Shown one piece after another: positions 36,528 to 44,533 of a stretch of DNA of 64,000 bases. The position numbers and the translations under genes were made by a program. The notes below the pieces were generated by a model. The model saw only the letters and a program-made list of their open reading frames with translations, searched no databases and had not been told where the DNA came from. The stretch is from assembly GCA_903883645.1 (NCBI GenBank), contig CAISBR010000052.1:33966-97965 (forward strand), in the 5' to 3' direction. Each line of letters opens with the position of its first letter. The stretch's first letter is position 1. Origin of the DNA: an uncultured Myxococcales bacterium (GTDB taxonomy: Bacteria > Myxococcota_A > UBA9042).

Positions 36528-36995
36528 CTACTTTCCGTGGCAATTCTTGCACTTATCGATCGCAGCCTTCTCGGGCACGGTCTTGGCGACTGCTTTGTGG
36601 CACTCGATGCAAGTCTTGTGGAAGATGACGGTCCCCTTGTCGAATTCCTCGCCTTTCTTTAGGGCCAAGAACGGAGCCTTCTTGCCGCCCACTTCTTTCT
36701 GGGGCTGGCCTTCGGCCGCGTGACAGTCGCCGCAACCCTTGATGTCTTTTGCGTTCTTGGGGTCGCCCTTCTCGGTGTGGTGGCAGGCCTTGCACGAAAT
36801 CGGCGCGCCCTTGGCGTCTTTGTACTCTGAAGCGTGCTTGGCGTGCGGGAACTTGACCGCGCCCTTCTTGCCTGGGATCAGGTCGATCTTGATTTCGGCT
36901 TTGTCTTTAGGCACTTCGGTGGCAAGCGCCACACCCAAGCACGACACGAGACCGAACACAACCGCGAGCAACGCTGCACTACTTTTGTTCCACAT
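36528..36995 (-). CDS. Tetraheme cytochrome c3-family protein
   Basis: Periplasmic multiheme cytochrome of 155 residues. After a signal peptide (about 1-25, GVALA) there are four heme-binding CxxCH motifs: CKACH (C68), CGDCH (C88), CIECH (C129) and CKNCH (C149), with histidines such as H51 and H54 (FPHAKH) available as distal ligands. This is the class III cytochrome c3/c7 pattern common in delta-type proteobacteria, where the protein shuttles electrons in the periplasm. ATG 36995 is chosen over an upstream start at 37298 because GGAGG lies eight bases before it. No adjacent hydrogenase, reductase or cytochrome maturation gene is present, so the partner is unknown. It converges with the M3 peptidase (4-bp gap). 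Confidence 0.92.
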   Translation of the reverse strand: MWNKSSAALLAVVFGLVSCLGVALATEVPKDKAEIKIDLIPGKKGAVKFPHAKHASEYKDAKGAPISCKACHHTEKGDPKNAKDIKGCGDCHAAEGQPQKEVGGKKAPFLALKKGEEFDKGTVIFHKTCIECHKAVAKTVPEKAAIDKCKNCHGK

Positions 36996-37279
36996 GATGC
37001 GAACCTCCGGCGCTGGGGGGCGCCTATTCAAGCCGACGGCTGGAGCTAGCGGAGTAGCCCCGCGGCGAGGTGCGAAACCTGCCTCCGCGGCTAAGCAGAC
37101 TACGCGCCAACTCGCGCCGAGATTCAAGCCGGATCCGCGCCAACCCATCAGAAATACCGCGATTGTGACGGGTCTGTGGCGATTGGCCGGGCGGGTCAAG
37201 CCACGCTGCGCGGCGGTAGTTGGTGTTTGCCGCGCGCCGCCGGTCGCGCTATGCTGTGACGAGGCTGTGACGCGACAGC

Positions 37280-37927
37280 TTGCCCAAGCCCCGCACACTC
37301 CCCCTGTGCACGCCCGCGACGGTGCGCCAAATTTGGCGCCTGTACTCGCGCCAGACGCGGGTCTGCCCGGAGGAAGCCCTGTCGAACATTCGCCCCAATC
37401 AAGTGCATGTAGTTAACTTGCACCCTGAGTTCAGGCAGTTGCTGGTAATCCATGTCGAGCTCGATCCGGCGCCAAGCCCGCTGTGGGTGCAGCTTTTTCA
37501 CGATTTTCGCGACGAGAGCCACGAGCCGCCCGGCTTCGCCCCGCTGGTCCGCGATGGTGCCGTGGAGCTGCACCCGGCCGACGCCCAAGTTGAGACATTC
37601 TTGCTGGCGCTCGAGCGGCGCATTCGGCACGTCAATGTGCACCACGCCGCCGTGCTGGGCCGCGCCGAGCCCGCCAAGCCGCCGCGCCGCCGCGATACGA
37701 TCGAGCTGCTGGCCGACGGGTTTTCGGTCGAAGTCCGTGAACGTATTCTGCATGCGCGCGAAGCGGCCGAGCGTGTTTCGGGTATGTTCCGCGCGCAAGA
37801 GTGGCAACCGCTCGAGATTACGAATCTGAATCAGCCGCCGACCCGCGACACGCTGCTCGACCTTGAGGCGCCGCGCATGAACCGGGGCCCCAAGCCCAAG
37901 GTGGCGGTAGCTGACACTGGCGAATAG
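37280..37927 (+). CDS. Uncharacterised soluble protein
   Basis: Open frame of up to 215 residues that I do not recognise. The composition is protein-like (mixed hydrophobic strands such as FRQLLVIHVELD and LWVQLFHDF, then helices RDTIELLADGFSVEVRERIL), unlike the Arg/Gln-rich antisense frame. No signal peptide, transmembrane helix or Cys motif. The start is unclear: TTG 37280 and GTG 37322 are in frame without ribosome-binding sites, while GGAGGA at 37369-37374 is placed well for a CTG codon at 37379. It is divergent from the cytochrome gene with a 284-bp gap. Confidence 0.5.
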   Translation: MPKPRTLPLCTPATVRQIWRLYSRQTRVCPEEALSNIRPNQVHVVNLHPEFRQLLVIHVELDPAPSPLWVQLFHDFRDESHEPPGFAPLVRDGAVELHPADAQVETFLLALERRIRHVNVHHAAVLGRAEPAKPPRRRDTIELLADGFSVEVRERILHAREAAERVSGMFRAQEWQPLEITNLNQPPTRDTLLDLEAPRMNRGPKPKVAVADTGE

Positions 37928-38121
37928 GGCAAGCACGCCGTGCGACCCTCTGACAAGCAGCACCCTCGCGTCAGACCACAGTAGGCCCAAGGTGCTCAAG
38001 ATAGCTAGCCAATTGCCGCTGGGAGCGCTGGGACCGGCCATACAACCGCTGGCGTGCGCGGGGCAGAGGCTGCTACCGGCCGCGCCATATCGTTAAAATT
38101 ATGTGCTTTACCAGGTCGCCA

Positions 38122-40119
38122 TTACGCACCTTGGTGCGCTTGAGGAGCTGCGCTGTTCGGCGCGCCATGGGGCACACGCTGCGCCAGAATCAGCCGGTCG
38201 AGCGTCTGGTAGAGCAGCGCGGGCTCCACGGGCTTGGTCAGATACTCGTCCATGCCGGCAGCTAGGGCGCGCATCCGGTCCTCCGTCAGCGCGTTCGCAC
38301 TCAGGCCAATAATCGGCACCGTGCGGCCCTGCGGCAGCGCGCGAATTCGCTGGGTAGCCTCCACGCCATCGAGCAGAGGCATCTGCATGTCCATCAAGAT
38401 CGCGGCGAAGTTCTGGCGCCCCACCAGGTCGACGGCGGCCAGACCGTCTTTGGCCGTAACCACTTCGAGCCCGCCGGCCTGCAGCATCAAAGTGGCGACA
38501 AGGCAGCTCAGCTCCTCGTCTTCGGCCAGCAGCACGGAGCGACCGGCGTGCTGCCGCTCAAACTGGGCGAGCGCACCCGCCGAGCTCGACTGCGGCACGG
38601 GAGCCACCAGTGCGGCACTGTCCTTGTCGAGCCACACCTCGGCCCAAAACGTGCTACCGCGGCCGAGCTCGCTGACCACGCCGACCCGCCCATCCATGCG
38701 CGTCGCCAGCTTGCGGCTAATGGCCAAGCCGAGCCCGTTGCCGCCAAAGCGCCGCGTCCTCGAGCTATCACCTTGCACAAACGGTTCAAAAATACGCTTG
38801 ATTACGTCTGGCTCCATGCCAATACCCGTATCAACAACCTCGAACCGCAGCTGCCACGCCGCAGGCCGCTCGTCTACCACCCGGCCAGCCAAGGTTACGC
38901 TGCCGCGCTCCGTGAACTTGATGGCATTGGCCACAAAATTGATAAGAATCTGGGCCAACCGTGCCGGGTCGCCGCACAGCTGCGCGGGCAAACCCGTCGC
39001 GTCGATGGTCAGTCGCAACCCCTTAGCCTCCGCCTGGTCGCACGTGGCCGCGAGGCAAGTCTGCAGCACATCCGCCACGGCAAACGCGCGATGTTCTAGC
39101 GTCAGCTTGTCCGCGTCAATTTTTGATAGGTCTAATATATCGTTGATAACACTTAGCAAATGCCGCCCAGCGTGCTCTATCTTGCCCAGTCGCTCGGCCT
39201 GCTTTGGCGAGACCCCCTCGTCTTTGACCAGGTGCACGAGCCCCAGCACCGCGTTGAGCGGAGTGCGGATTTCGTGGCTCATATTGGCCAAAAATGCCGT
39301 CTTGGCGTGCGCGGCCGACTCGGCGAGCTCTTTGGCGCGCTGCAGTTCCTCGGTGCGCTCATCCACCCGTTGCTCTAGCGTTTCAGCATGAAGATCAAGT
39401 GCTTGTCTTTGTTCATCTAGGCGATCCAGCATGGCATTGAAGTCTAGGGCCAGACGCGCAATCTCATCGTGGCCACCCAATTCGGCGCGGCGGTCCGTCG
39501 CCCCCGCACGCACGTCATCGGCCACAGCCTGCAGCGCACGCAGCCGCTGCTCCAAGCGTTTCGCCATGAGCCACGCCAGCAGCACGCCACTGGCAATCGT
39601 CAGCAGCGCGAACGCCACCCCTGACCAAATCAACGCTTGCCAGCGCTGCCGATTGGCCTGCTGCCCCAGACCGACCCGCACGGCACCCAGGATGCGCCCG
39701 TCGCCCCGTACCGGCGCCGCACAATCAGCCACCGCAACCGACAGTTGCAGCAGCTGGGGCGCGAGCAGGTGACTCACGTCGCTCACGGCGGGCCCGCTGT
39801 TGGCCTGCCCAGTGTGGGCCACGACTTGGCCGTGATCATCGAGAATCATGGCGTACAGCAAGTCGATTTCGCCGCGCTGGCCGTCGACGAGCTCTTGCAA
39901 CGCGGCTGAGTTGCGACTCGCCAACCCCGGCCCGGCGGCCCGCGCCAAGGTGCCCGCCAGGTCTGTGCTGCGCTCAGCTTGGTGCTGCAGCAGTAGGTCA
40001 GCCTGGCGGCGCACCAAGTCGGCCACAAAGACTGCCATCAGAAGGGCATGGACGGCGACCACGGCAGCAATCAGCCGCGACCGAATCGAGCAAAATCGCA
40101 GGCTGGGCCACAGCTTCAA
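38122..40119 (-). CDS. Hybrid sensor histidine kinase with C-terminal receiver domain
   Basis: Membrane kinase of 665 residues: first transmembrane helix at about 16-35, a periplasmic sensor region of about 125 residues, second helix at about 162-186, HAMP-like linker (to about 235), coiled coil, HisKA with H282 in NMSHEIRTPLNAVLGL, HATPase_c (NFVANAIKFTERG; DTGIGMEP; GGNGLGLAISRK), and a receiver domain with acidic D534/E535 region and phospho-acceptor D577 in LMDMQMPLLDG. Cyclic phosphorelay from H282 to D577 is expected, but no HPt or response regulator gene adjoins. The start drawn is TTG at 40119 without a ribosome-binding site; the N-terminus is therefore uncertain. Confidence 0.9.
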   Translation of the reverse strand: MKLWPSLRFCSIRSRLIAAVVAVHALLMAVFVADLVRRQADLLLQHQAERSTDLAGTLARAAGPGLASRNSAALQELVDGQRGEIDLLYAMILDDHGQVVAHTGQANSGPAVSDVSHLLAPQLLQLSVAVADCAAPVRGDGRILGAVRVGLGQQANRQRWQALIWSGVAFALLTIASGVLLAWLMAKRLEQRLRALQAVADDVRAGATDRRAELGGHDEIARLALDFNAMLDRLDEQRQALDLHAETLEQRVDERTEELQRAKELAESAAHAKTAFLANMSHEIRTPLNAVLGLVHLVKDEGVSPKQAERLGKIEHAGRHLLSVINDILDLSKIDADKLTLEHRAFAVADVLQTCLAATCDQAEAKGLRLTIDATGLPAQLCGDPARLAQILINFVANAIKFTERGSVTLAGRVVDERPAAWQLRFEVVDTGIGMEPDVIKRIFEPFVQGDSSRTRRFGGNGLGLAISRKLATRMDGRVGVVSELGRGSTFWAEVWLDKDSAALVAPVPQSSSAGALAQFERQHAGRSVLLAEDEELSCLVATLMLQAGGLEVVTAKDGLAAVDLVGRQNFAAILMDMQMPLLDGVEATQRIRALPQGRTVPIIGLSANALTEDRMRALAAGMDEYLTKPVEPALLYQTLDRLILAQRVPHGAPNSAAPQAHQGA

Positions 40120-40532
40120 GGTTGCGCCGCCGGACAGAGCACGACTCTACTTGGCCGCTCGCCGAGCAGGGCGACAAGGGGCGGGGTGTGCCCACTCGGC
40201 CGCCTTACAGTGCCGCCCAGGACGATCGCTGCGTTCGCATTGGCTTTTCTGTGGGCGATCCGGTCCTCTTGGTGGGGCATAAGCTCGCGTCCTGCAGGCC
40301 GACTCGCCGCGCCGCGACGCAAACTCCTTGCGGTATCCAGAGTTTCGGGCGCCAGCGTCAAACACTCCAGAGTGCTGGAGCGGAGGTGGTCCCGCAGGCG
40401 GCGAGCGATTCGCATGAAGCAACCTTCTTGCGCAGAGCTTAGCGCGCGTACTTGGTGTGATCCAAGCTAGGCCCGAAAGCTGCCGGCGTCAAGCGGGCAC
40501 ACCGCAGGCCTTGGCCCCTGCGCCCTGCGAAC
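40120..40532. other. Intergenic region without recognised gene
   Basis: 413 bp between the hybrid kinase start and the small membrane protein stop, both on the minus strand. Frames here are Arg/Pro/Ala-rich shadows without start signals. It should contain the kinase promoter; no clear element was found. Confidence 0.45.
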
Positions 40533-40865
40533 CTACACCGCCGCTGCGCTAGGGGGCGGCTCGACAGCGTGGCCGCGGCCGTGGCAAGAGCGCATACCTG
40601 ACCGGAATTTCTGCCGATCCTCGTCGCTCATCTGCTCCCAGCGCGCCCGCATGCCGCCATGGTGGCGACCGTGCCGACCGAAGCCGCCCGCCAGCAGACG
40701 CCCCAGCAGCAGCAGGCCTAGCGCGTGCGGATAGTCAATCGGCAGCGCGCCGGTCACCAAGCCAGGCACCAGCCAGTTCCACAGCACCATCACTGCGCCG
40801 CCCATCGCCGCCGCCGCCACCGCCACCATCACCACCATTTTCAATGCTTTCATCTTGTAATTCAT
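40533..40865 (-). CDS. Small membrane protein paired with ECF sigma factor
   Basis: Protein of 110 residues with two hydrophobic segments (MVVMVAVAAAAMGGAVMVLW and ALGLLLLGRLLAGGFG), a Gly/His/Arg-rich hinge (GRHGRHHGGMRARW) and a C-terminal amphipathic stretch WEQMSDEDRQKFRSGMR. Small proteins of this plan, often uncharacterised, are found next to sigma-70 family genes. ATG 40865 is chosen over ATG 40883 because GGGAG lies seven bases upstream. The gene begins 21 bp after the sigma factor stop codon, so the two form an operon. It may act as a membrane regulator of the sigma factor, but it lacks a zinc-finger anti-sigma motif. Confidence 0.75.
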   Translation of the reverse strand: MNYKMKALKMVVMVAVAAAAMGGAVMVLWNWLVPGLVTGALPIDYPHALGLLLLGRLLAGGFGRHGRHHGGMRARWEQMSDEDRQKFRSGMRSCHGRGHAVEPPPSAAAV

Positions 40866-40886
40866 AGACTTTCTCCCATTCATAGT

Positions 40887-41456
40887 TCAGTCGTTCCACT
40901 CGGCATACACGCCCAGCAGCCGTTCGCGCAGATGGACCACCGCATACCGCTTGCGCGCCAGCAGCGTGTTCAGGTTGATGCCCGTTTCTTGGGCCAATTC
41001 GGCAAAGGTGCGACCCTCGATCTCGTGGGCCACAAACACAGCGCGCTGCTCGGCAGGTAATTCGTCAAGCGCTGCTTCAAGTTCAGCTAGCAGCACTGTA
41101 CGAGCATACTCTGCTTCGGGCCCCGCACCCGGGTCGGGCAGCAGCTCTTGGAGCCAGTCGTCCTCTTGATTGTCGCCCGACACGGGCAGCGGCTGCTCTT
41201 TCTTCTTGCGAAACCGGTCGATAATGCGGTTGCGGGCCACGCGCAGCAGCCAAGCCCCCACTTGCTCAATCGGTTCAGGGAGTCGCCAGGCATCGACCAG
41301 CTCAGCGAGCACGTCTTGCACCACATCTTCGGCGTCGGCCGGATTCGGCACGCGCTGGCGGATGAAGTTGCGCAGGCGGGCGCGCTCGCGCACCACCACC
41401 GCACCGAGCGGGGTATCGAAGTTGGTCATGAGCTCAGGGCGACGAGTGGTGTCCAT
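40887..41456 (-). CDS. ECF-type RNA polymerase sigma factor
   Basis: Sigma-70 family protein of 189 residues with only regions 2 and 4. Region 2 shows NPADAEDVVQDVLAELV and the WLLRVARNRIIDRFRKKK core-binding and -10-recognition helix. Region 4 shows LPAEQRAVFVAHEIEGRTFAELA followed by the recognition helix INLNTLLARKRYAVVHLRERL. Starts at GTG 41474, ATG 41456 or ATG 41429 are all in frame and none has a strong ribosome-binding site; 41456 is a compromise. It is the first gene of an operon with the small membrane protein. Target promoters are unknown. Confidence 0.9.
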   Translation of the reverse strand: MDTTRRPELMTNFDTPLGAVVVRERARLRNFIRQRVPNPADAEDVVQDVLAELVDAWRLPEPIEQVGAWLLRVARNRIIDRFRKKKEQPLPVSGDNQEDDWLQELLPDPGAGPEAEYARTVLLAELEAALDELPAEQRAVFVAHEIEGRTFAELAQETGINLNTLLARKRYAVVHLRERLLGVYAEWND

Positions 41457-41534
41457 ACCGTGATGACGGATCACAGCCTCGTTTAGTGTAGGTCGCGACG
41501 AAAAATCTGCTGGCGACCCAAAAATACCTTGCCG

Positions 41535-42650
41535 CTACGGCGCGGCGGGCTGCACCTTAGCAAATTTCTCTAGATGATCCGTGTAGTTATTACCTATGAC
41601 CGGCGTCGTACCCTCCTCACCACCGTGCGGACCGACGATGAAGGTATGGTCCAGCGCCACCCCCGCATCGGCGTAGGCATGGATATCCGAGGTCGCATTG
41701 CCATACGCCGCCGCCACCTTCCAGCCCAGTTCGAGCGTCAGGCGCTTTAGCCACAAAGCCTTGTGTGTGCGGGCCTTTTCATCCATCACCAGCTCATTCG
41801 CGGTCAGCATTGGCCCCACCGGACACTGGTGCGCCGCCAGCCACTGCCGCGACTCCGCCCGCCCAATATGCGGCCGCGCCGTCAGGTACACAATCGGATA
41901 GCCCTTGGCGGCCCACACTTGCAACATCGCGCACGCGCTGGTCATTTCTTTGGGGTCGTACGTCATGTCGGTCAGCTCGTGCAAGAACTCGGCGTCCGCC
42001 GTCGTCAGCGTGCCGTCGATGTCGGTGACCACAACTTGGGCCGCCGCAGGCTTGAGCAGCAGGTAATGCGGCGCGCACGCTTGATTCGGCGCGGCCAGCA
42101 GGTCGGCAAACGCCGCGTGCAGCCCGGCAATCTTGGCCGGCAGCAGCAGCGGCGCCGCCGTGTAGGCCCCCTGATCATCGGTCAGGGCCTGGGTGACATG
42201 GGGCGTAAGTCCACTCCAAATCGCGAGTTTTTCGCTAGCAAACGGCGTGGCGGTCAAGCCAGCCTCGGCCTTGCTGCGCGCCTTGCGGCCAGTTACCGCG
42301 TAGCGCGCATAGCCAGCAAACCCGGCAAAATCACTCGAAGTTGCTGTTGCAAAGGCCTGCGCCGCCACCCCTGCTGCCGCTTCGCCGCTAAACCACGCGC
42401 CGGCGGGCACGCCCAAGATGTCTTGCGCCTCGTCTTTGCCGCGCGGCAAGCCGGTTAGCAGGGCCTGATTGTCGCCGTGCCAGCTAGCGGAGGCATCGAA
42501 ACCCTTGGCATCGCCTGGGCAATTCAGCGATTCGCCGGCATCAACAGTGGTGGTCGCGGTCGCCGCCGGGTCGCTCGCCGCGCCACACCCCAAAGGCAGC
42601 AAGCCAAGCGTGTAAACTAGCATTCGTTTCGTGCAGTTCGCCCAGGTCAT
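41535..42650 (-). CDS. Lipin/LNS2-like HAD-superfamily lipoprotein
   Basis: Exported protein of 371 residues. The signal peptide ends GLLPLGC (C22), so lipidated. The C-terminal half resembles the LNS2 domain of eukaryotic lipins and PITP-type proteins: DIDGTLTTADAE (D210, D212) is close to the lipin phosphatidate-phosphatase signature DxDGTxTxSD, followed by GYPIVYLTARPHIGRAES and YGNATSDIHAYADAGV, the later HAD motifs. The middle region (about 100-180) is unassigned and may be an Ig-like DDQG-type domain. ATG has CGGAG five bases upstream. Periplasmic phosphatidate phosphatase or another phosphomonoesterase is the likely activity; this rests on motifs only. Confidence 0.82.
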   Translation of the reverse strand: MTWANCTKRMLVYTLGLLPLGCGAASDPAATATTTVDAGESLNCPGDAKGFDASASWHGDNQALLTGLPRGKDEAQDILGVPAGAWFSGEAAAGVAAQAFATATSSDFAGFAGYARYAVTGRKARSKAEAGLTATPFASEKLAIWSGLTPHVTQALTDDQGAYTAAPLLLPAKIAGLHAAFADLLAAPNQACAPHYLLLKPAAAQVVVTDIDGTLTTADAEFLHELTDMTYDPKEMTSACAMLQVWAAKGYPIVYLTARPHIGRAESRQWLAAHQCPVGPMLTANELVMDEKARTHKALWLKRLTLELGWKVAAAYGNATSDIHAYADAGVALDHTFIVGPHGGEEGTTPVIGNNYTDHLEKFAKVQPAAP

Positions 42651-42726
42651 CGCAGCTCCGCCCCTGCTCTGGCAAGGCGCGCGCGAGCTTACGACGCGAA
42701 CCCAGGCACGGCAACTGCCGCTGCGG

Positions 42727-43332
42727 CTACGGCACCAGCAAGCCGCGCTGCACCGCCGGCCGCGCCTCGATCGCCCGGTACCAGCGCTGCAGATTGGGAT
42801 AGTCCTCTTCAGAAATCGGGAGCTTATAGAACGCCTGCCAGGCGCTCAGCCACGGCCAGGTGGCGATGTCGGCGATGCTGTAGGTGCTGCCGGCCAAGAA
42901 GGCGTTCGCGCCAAGTTGGGTGTTCATCACCGCAAATAGCTTGAGCACCTCTTGGGTGTAACGGTCGATGGCATAAGGGATCTTCTCTTTGGCGAACACG
43001 GCAAAGTGCCCGACCTGGCCCATCATCGGCCCGAGGCTCGACGCCTGCACCAGGCACCAGCCCAGCGCGGCGAAGCGGCCCTGCGTATCGGCAGGCAACA
43101 ATTTACCAGTCTTTTCAGACAGATAAAGCAGAATGGCGATGCTCTCAAAGATCACCACGCCGTCGTCGACCAGCACGGGAATCTTGCCGTTGGGGCTGAT
43201 GGCGCGAAAGGCCGGCTCGTGCTGCTCGCCCTTGCCCAGATCGATCCGATGCACAACGTAGGGCAAGCCAAGTTCTTCGAGTGCAATCGAGATTTTATGA
43301 CCGTTTGGGGTCGCGGTTGTATACAGTTCCAT
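42727..43332 (-). CDS. Glutathione S-transferase-like protein (YfcG/Ure2p type)
   Basis: Cytoplasmic protein of 201 residues. The N-terminal thioredoxin-fold domain starts MELYTTATPNGHKISIALEEL and has NGKIPVLVDDG and FESIAILLYL, the glutathione-binding segments. The helical C-terminal domain ends with the conserved N-capping motif YSIADIATWPW. The TPNGHKI start resembles bacterial YfcG-type proteins, which reduce disulfides with glutathione. ATG 43332 is preferred to 43404 because GAGGAGG precedes it by eight bases. The gene stands alone, divergent from the alpha/beta hydrolase. Confidence 0.9.
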   Translation of the reverse strand: MELYTTATPNGHKISIALEELGLPYVVHRIDLGKGEQHEPAFRAISPNGKIPVLVDDGVVIFESIAILLYLSEKTGKLLPADTQGRFAALGWCLVQASSLGPMMGQVGHFAVFAKEKIPYAIDRYTQEVLKLFAVMNTQLGANAFLAGSTYSIADIATWPWLSAWQAFYKLPISEEDYPNLQRWYRAIEARPAVQRGLLVP

Positions 43333-43599
43333 ACGGCAAGCCTCCTCGGCGGGCGCGGCGGCCCGGGGAGGCACGCAGATACCACGCGGGCCGTGCCGGC
43401 TCAAGCAGTGCCCGAAATTGTGGCTGAGTTAGACTCCTTTTCTTCGCCAGCGGTGCGCCTTCGCCGCCACACCGGCCCAGAGCCGCGCCCTTACAACCAC
43501 CTTCTCATCCCCCAACACGCCTGTTAGGCTACCCAGTACGGCGGACCCGCTGGGCAACCCCGGGTGACCACAGATGTCTACACCAGCAGGAAGGGCGAA

Positions 43600-44373
43600 A
43601 TGGAAGCAAAGCACTACCTTCATACCCATGTACTCGGCTCGGGCCCAGCTGTGGTCCTGCTCGGCGGCTGCCCTACGCCAGTCGAGTACCTGCTGCCGCT
43701 CGCCCGCAACTTGGCCGACGCCTTTACCGTCTTCGTACCCGAGCTGCCGGGCTACGGCCTGAGCCCGGCGCTGGGCACACCCTACCCGCTGGCCGATGCA
43801 CAAACACTGATTATCCATACATTGCATAAACTTGGCGTGCGCAAGGCCGCGCTGGTGGGCACGTCGTTTGGCGCTTGGCGCGCGCTGTCGATCGCGTGTG
43901 GCGGCGAGGTCGAGGTGCCGGCCGTCGTGTCGCTGGGTGGTTTTGCCGCCATAGACGAGGCTGCCAAGCAGGGAATGGCGGGGTTTGCCGCAGCGCTGCG
44001 GGCAGGCATCGACCTGCGCGACCTGCTGCCACCGCGCTTCTTGTCGCCCGCGTTCTTGGCCGCCCATCCCGAGATCGGAGCACTGACGCGGACTTGGCTC
44101 GATGCCGCCCCCGTAGAGGTGATCGCCGCCGAGCTCGAGGCGACCGTGAGCCTGCCGGATCTGCTGCCGCGCCTGGGCTCGCTGACGACTAGGATTGCGG
44201 CACGGGTGGGCTCGCTCGATGTGGCCGCGCCACCCGCCTATGCCGAGGCGATGACCCAGGCCGCGGCCCACGGTCAGCTGGCGCTGGTCGACGGGGCGGG
44301 CCACGCGTTGCTGTACGAGGACTTGACAGAAACTACTGCATTTATTCGCGAAATTCTGGCACAAGCCCTATGA
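43600..44373 (+). CDS. Alpha/beta hydrolase
   Basis: Protein of 257 residues with the alpha/beta hydrolase fold: strand-turn VVLLGGCPTP (oxyanion region), VFVPELPGYGLSP, nucleophile S89 in VGTSFGAWRA, and H235 in VDGAGHALLYED. The acid is not assigned with certainty; D170-region or D226 are options. ATG 43600 has AGGAAGG five bases upstream and is preferred to GTG 43564. The third-strand cysteine in LGGCPTP is where most family members have HG. Substrate unknown; no pathway partner nearby. Confidence 0.85.
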   Translation: MEAKHYLHTHVLGSGPAVVLLGGCPTPVEYLLPLARNLADAFTVFVPELPGYGLSPALGTPYPLADAQTLIIHTLHKLGVRKAALVGTSFGAWRALSIACGGEVEVPAVVSLGGFAAIDEAAKQGMAGFAAALRAGIDLRDLLPPRFLSPAFLAAHPEIGALTRTWLDAAPVEVIAAELEATVSLPDLLPRLGSLTTRIAARVGSLDVAAPPAYAEAMTQAAAHGQLALVDGAGHALLYEDLTETTAFIREILAQAL

Positions 44374-44454
44374 GTCCACAGTCGAACACTGCGCGGTGCT
44401 TCGCCGGGCGATGGCCGCGCCGCCTAGCGTTACGCCGACGGAAATCAAGTAGCG

Positions 44455-44481
44455 GCAGTCTAGGCAGTCTAGGCAGTCTAG
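44455..44481. repeat. 9-bp tandem repeat, three perfect copies
   Basis: GCAGTCTAG repeated at 44455, 44464 and 44473 in the 160-bp gap between the convergent alpha/beta hydrolase and FHA-GGDEF genes. No coding function; it may be slippage-prone. Confidence 0.85.
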
Positions 44482-44533
44482 GTACTTGCGGCAGGTCCGT
44501 TGCCCACAGCGACCCGCCGGTAGCAGCGCGCGC

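Noticed and set aside
37196..38041. 281-codon minus-strand frame
   Set aside because: Arg/Gln/His-rich composition typical of the antisense of a GC-rich gene; the plus-strand frame is more protein-like.
40120..40532. Additional gene between the hybrid kinase and the small membrane protein
   Set aside because: All frames in this stretch lack starts with ribosome sites and have shadow composition.
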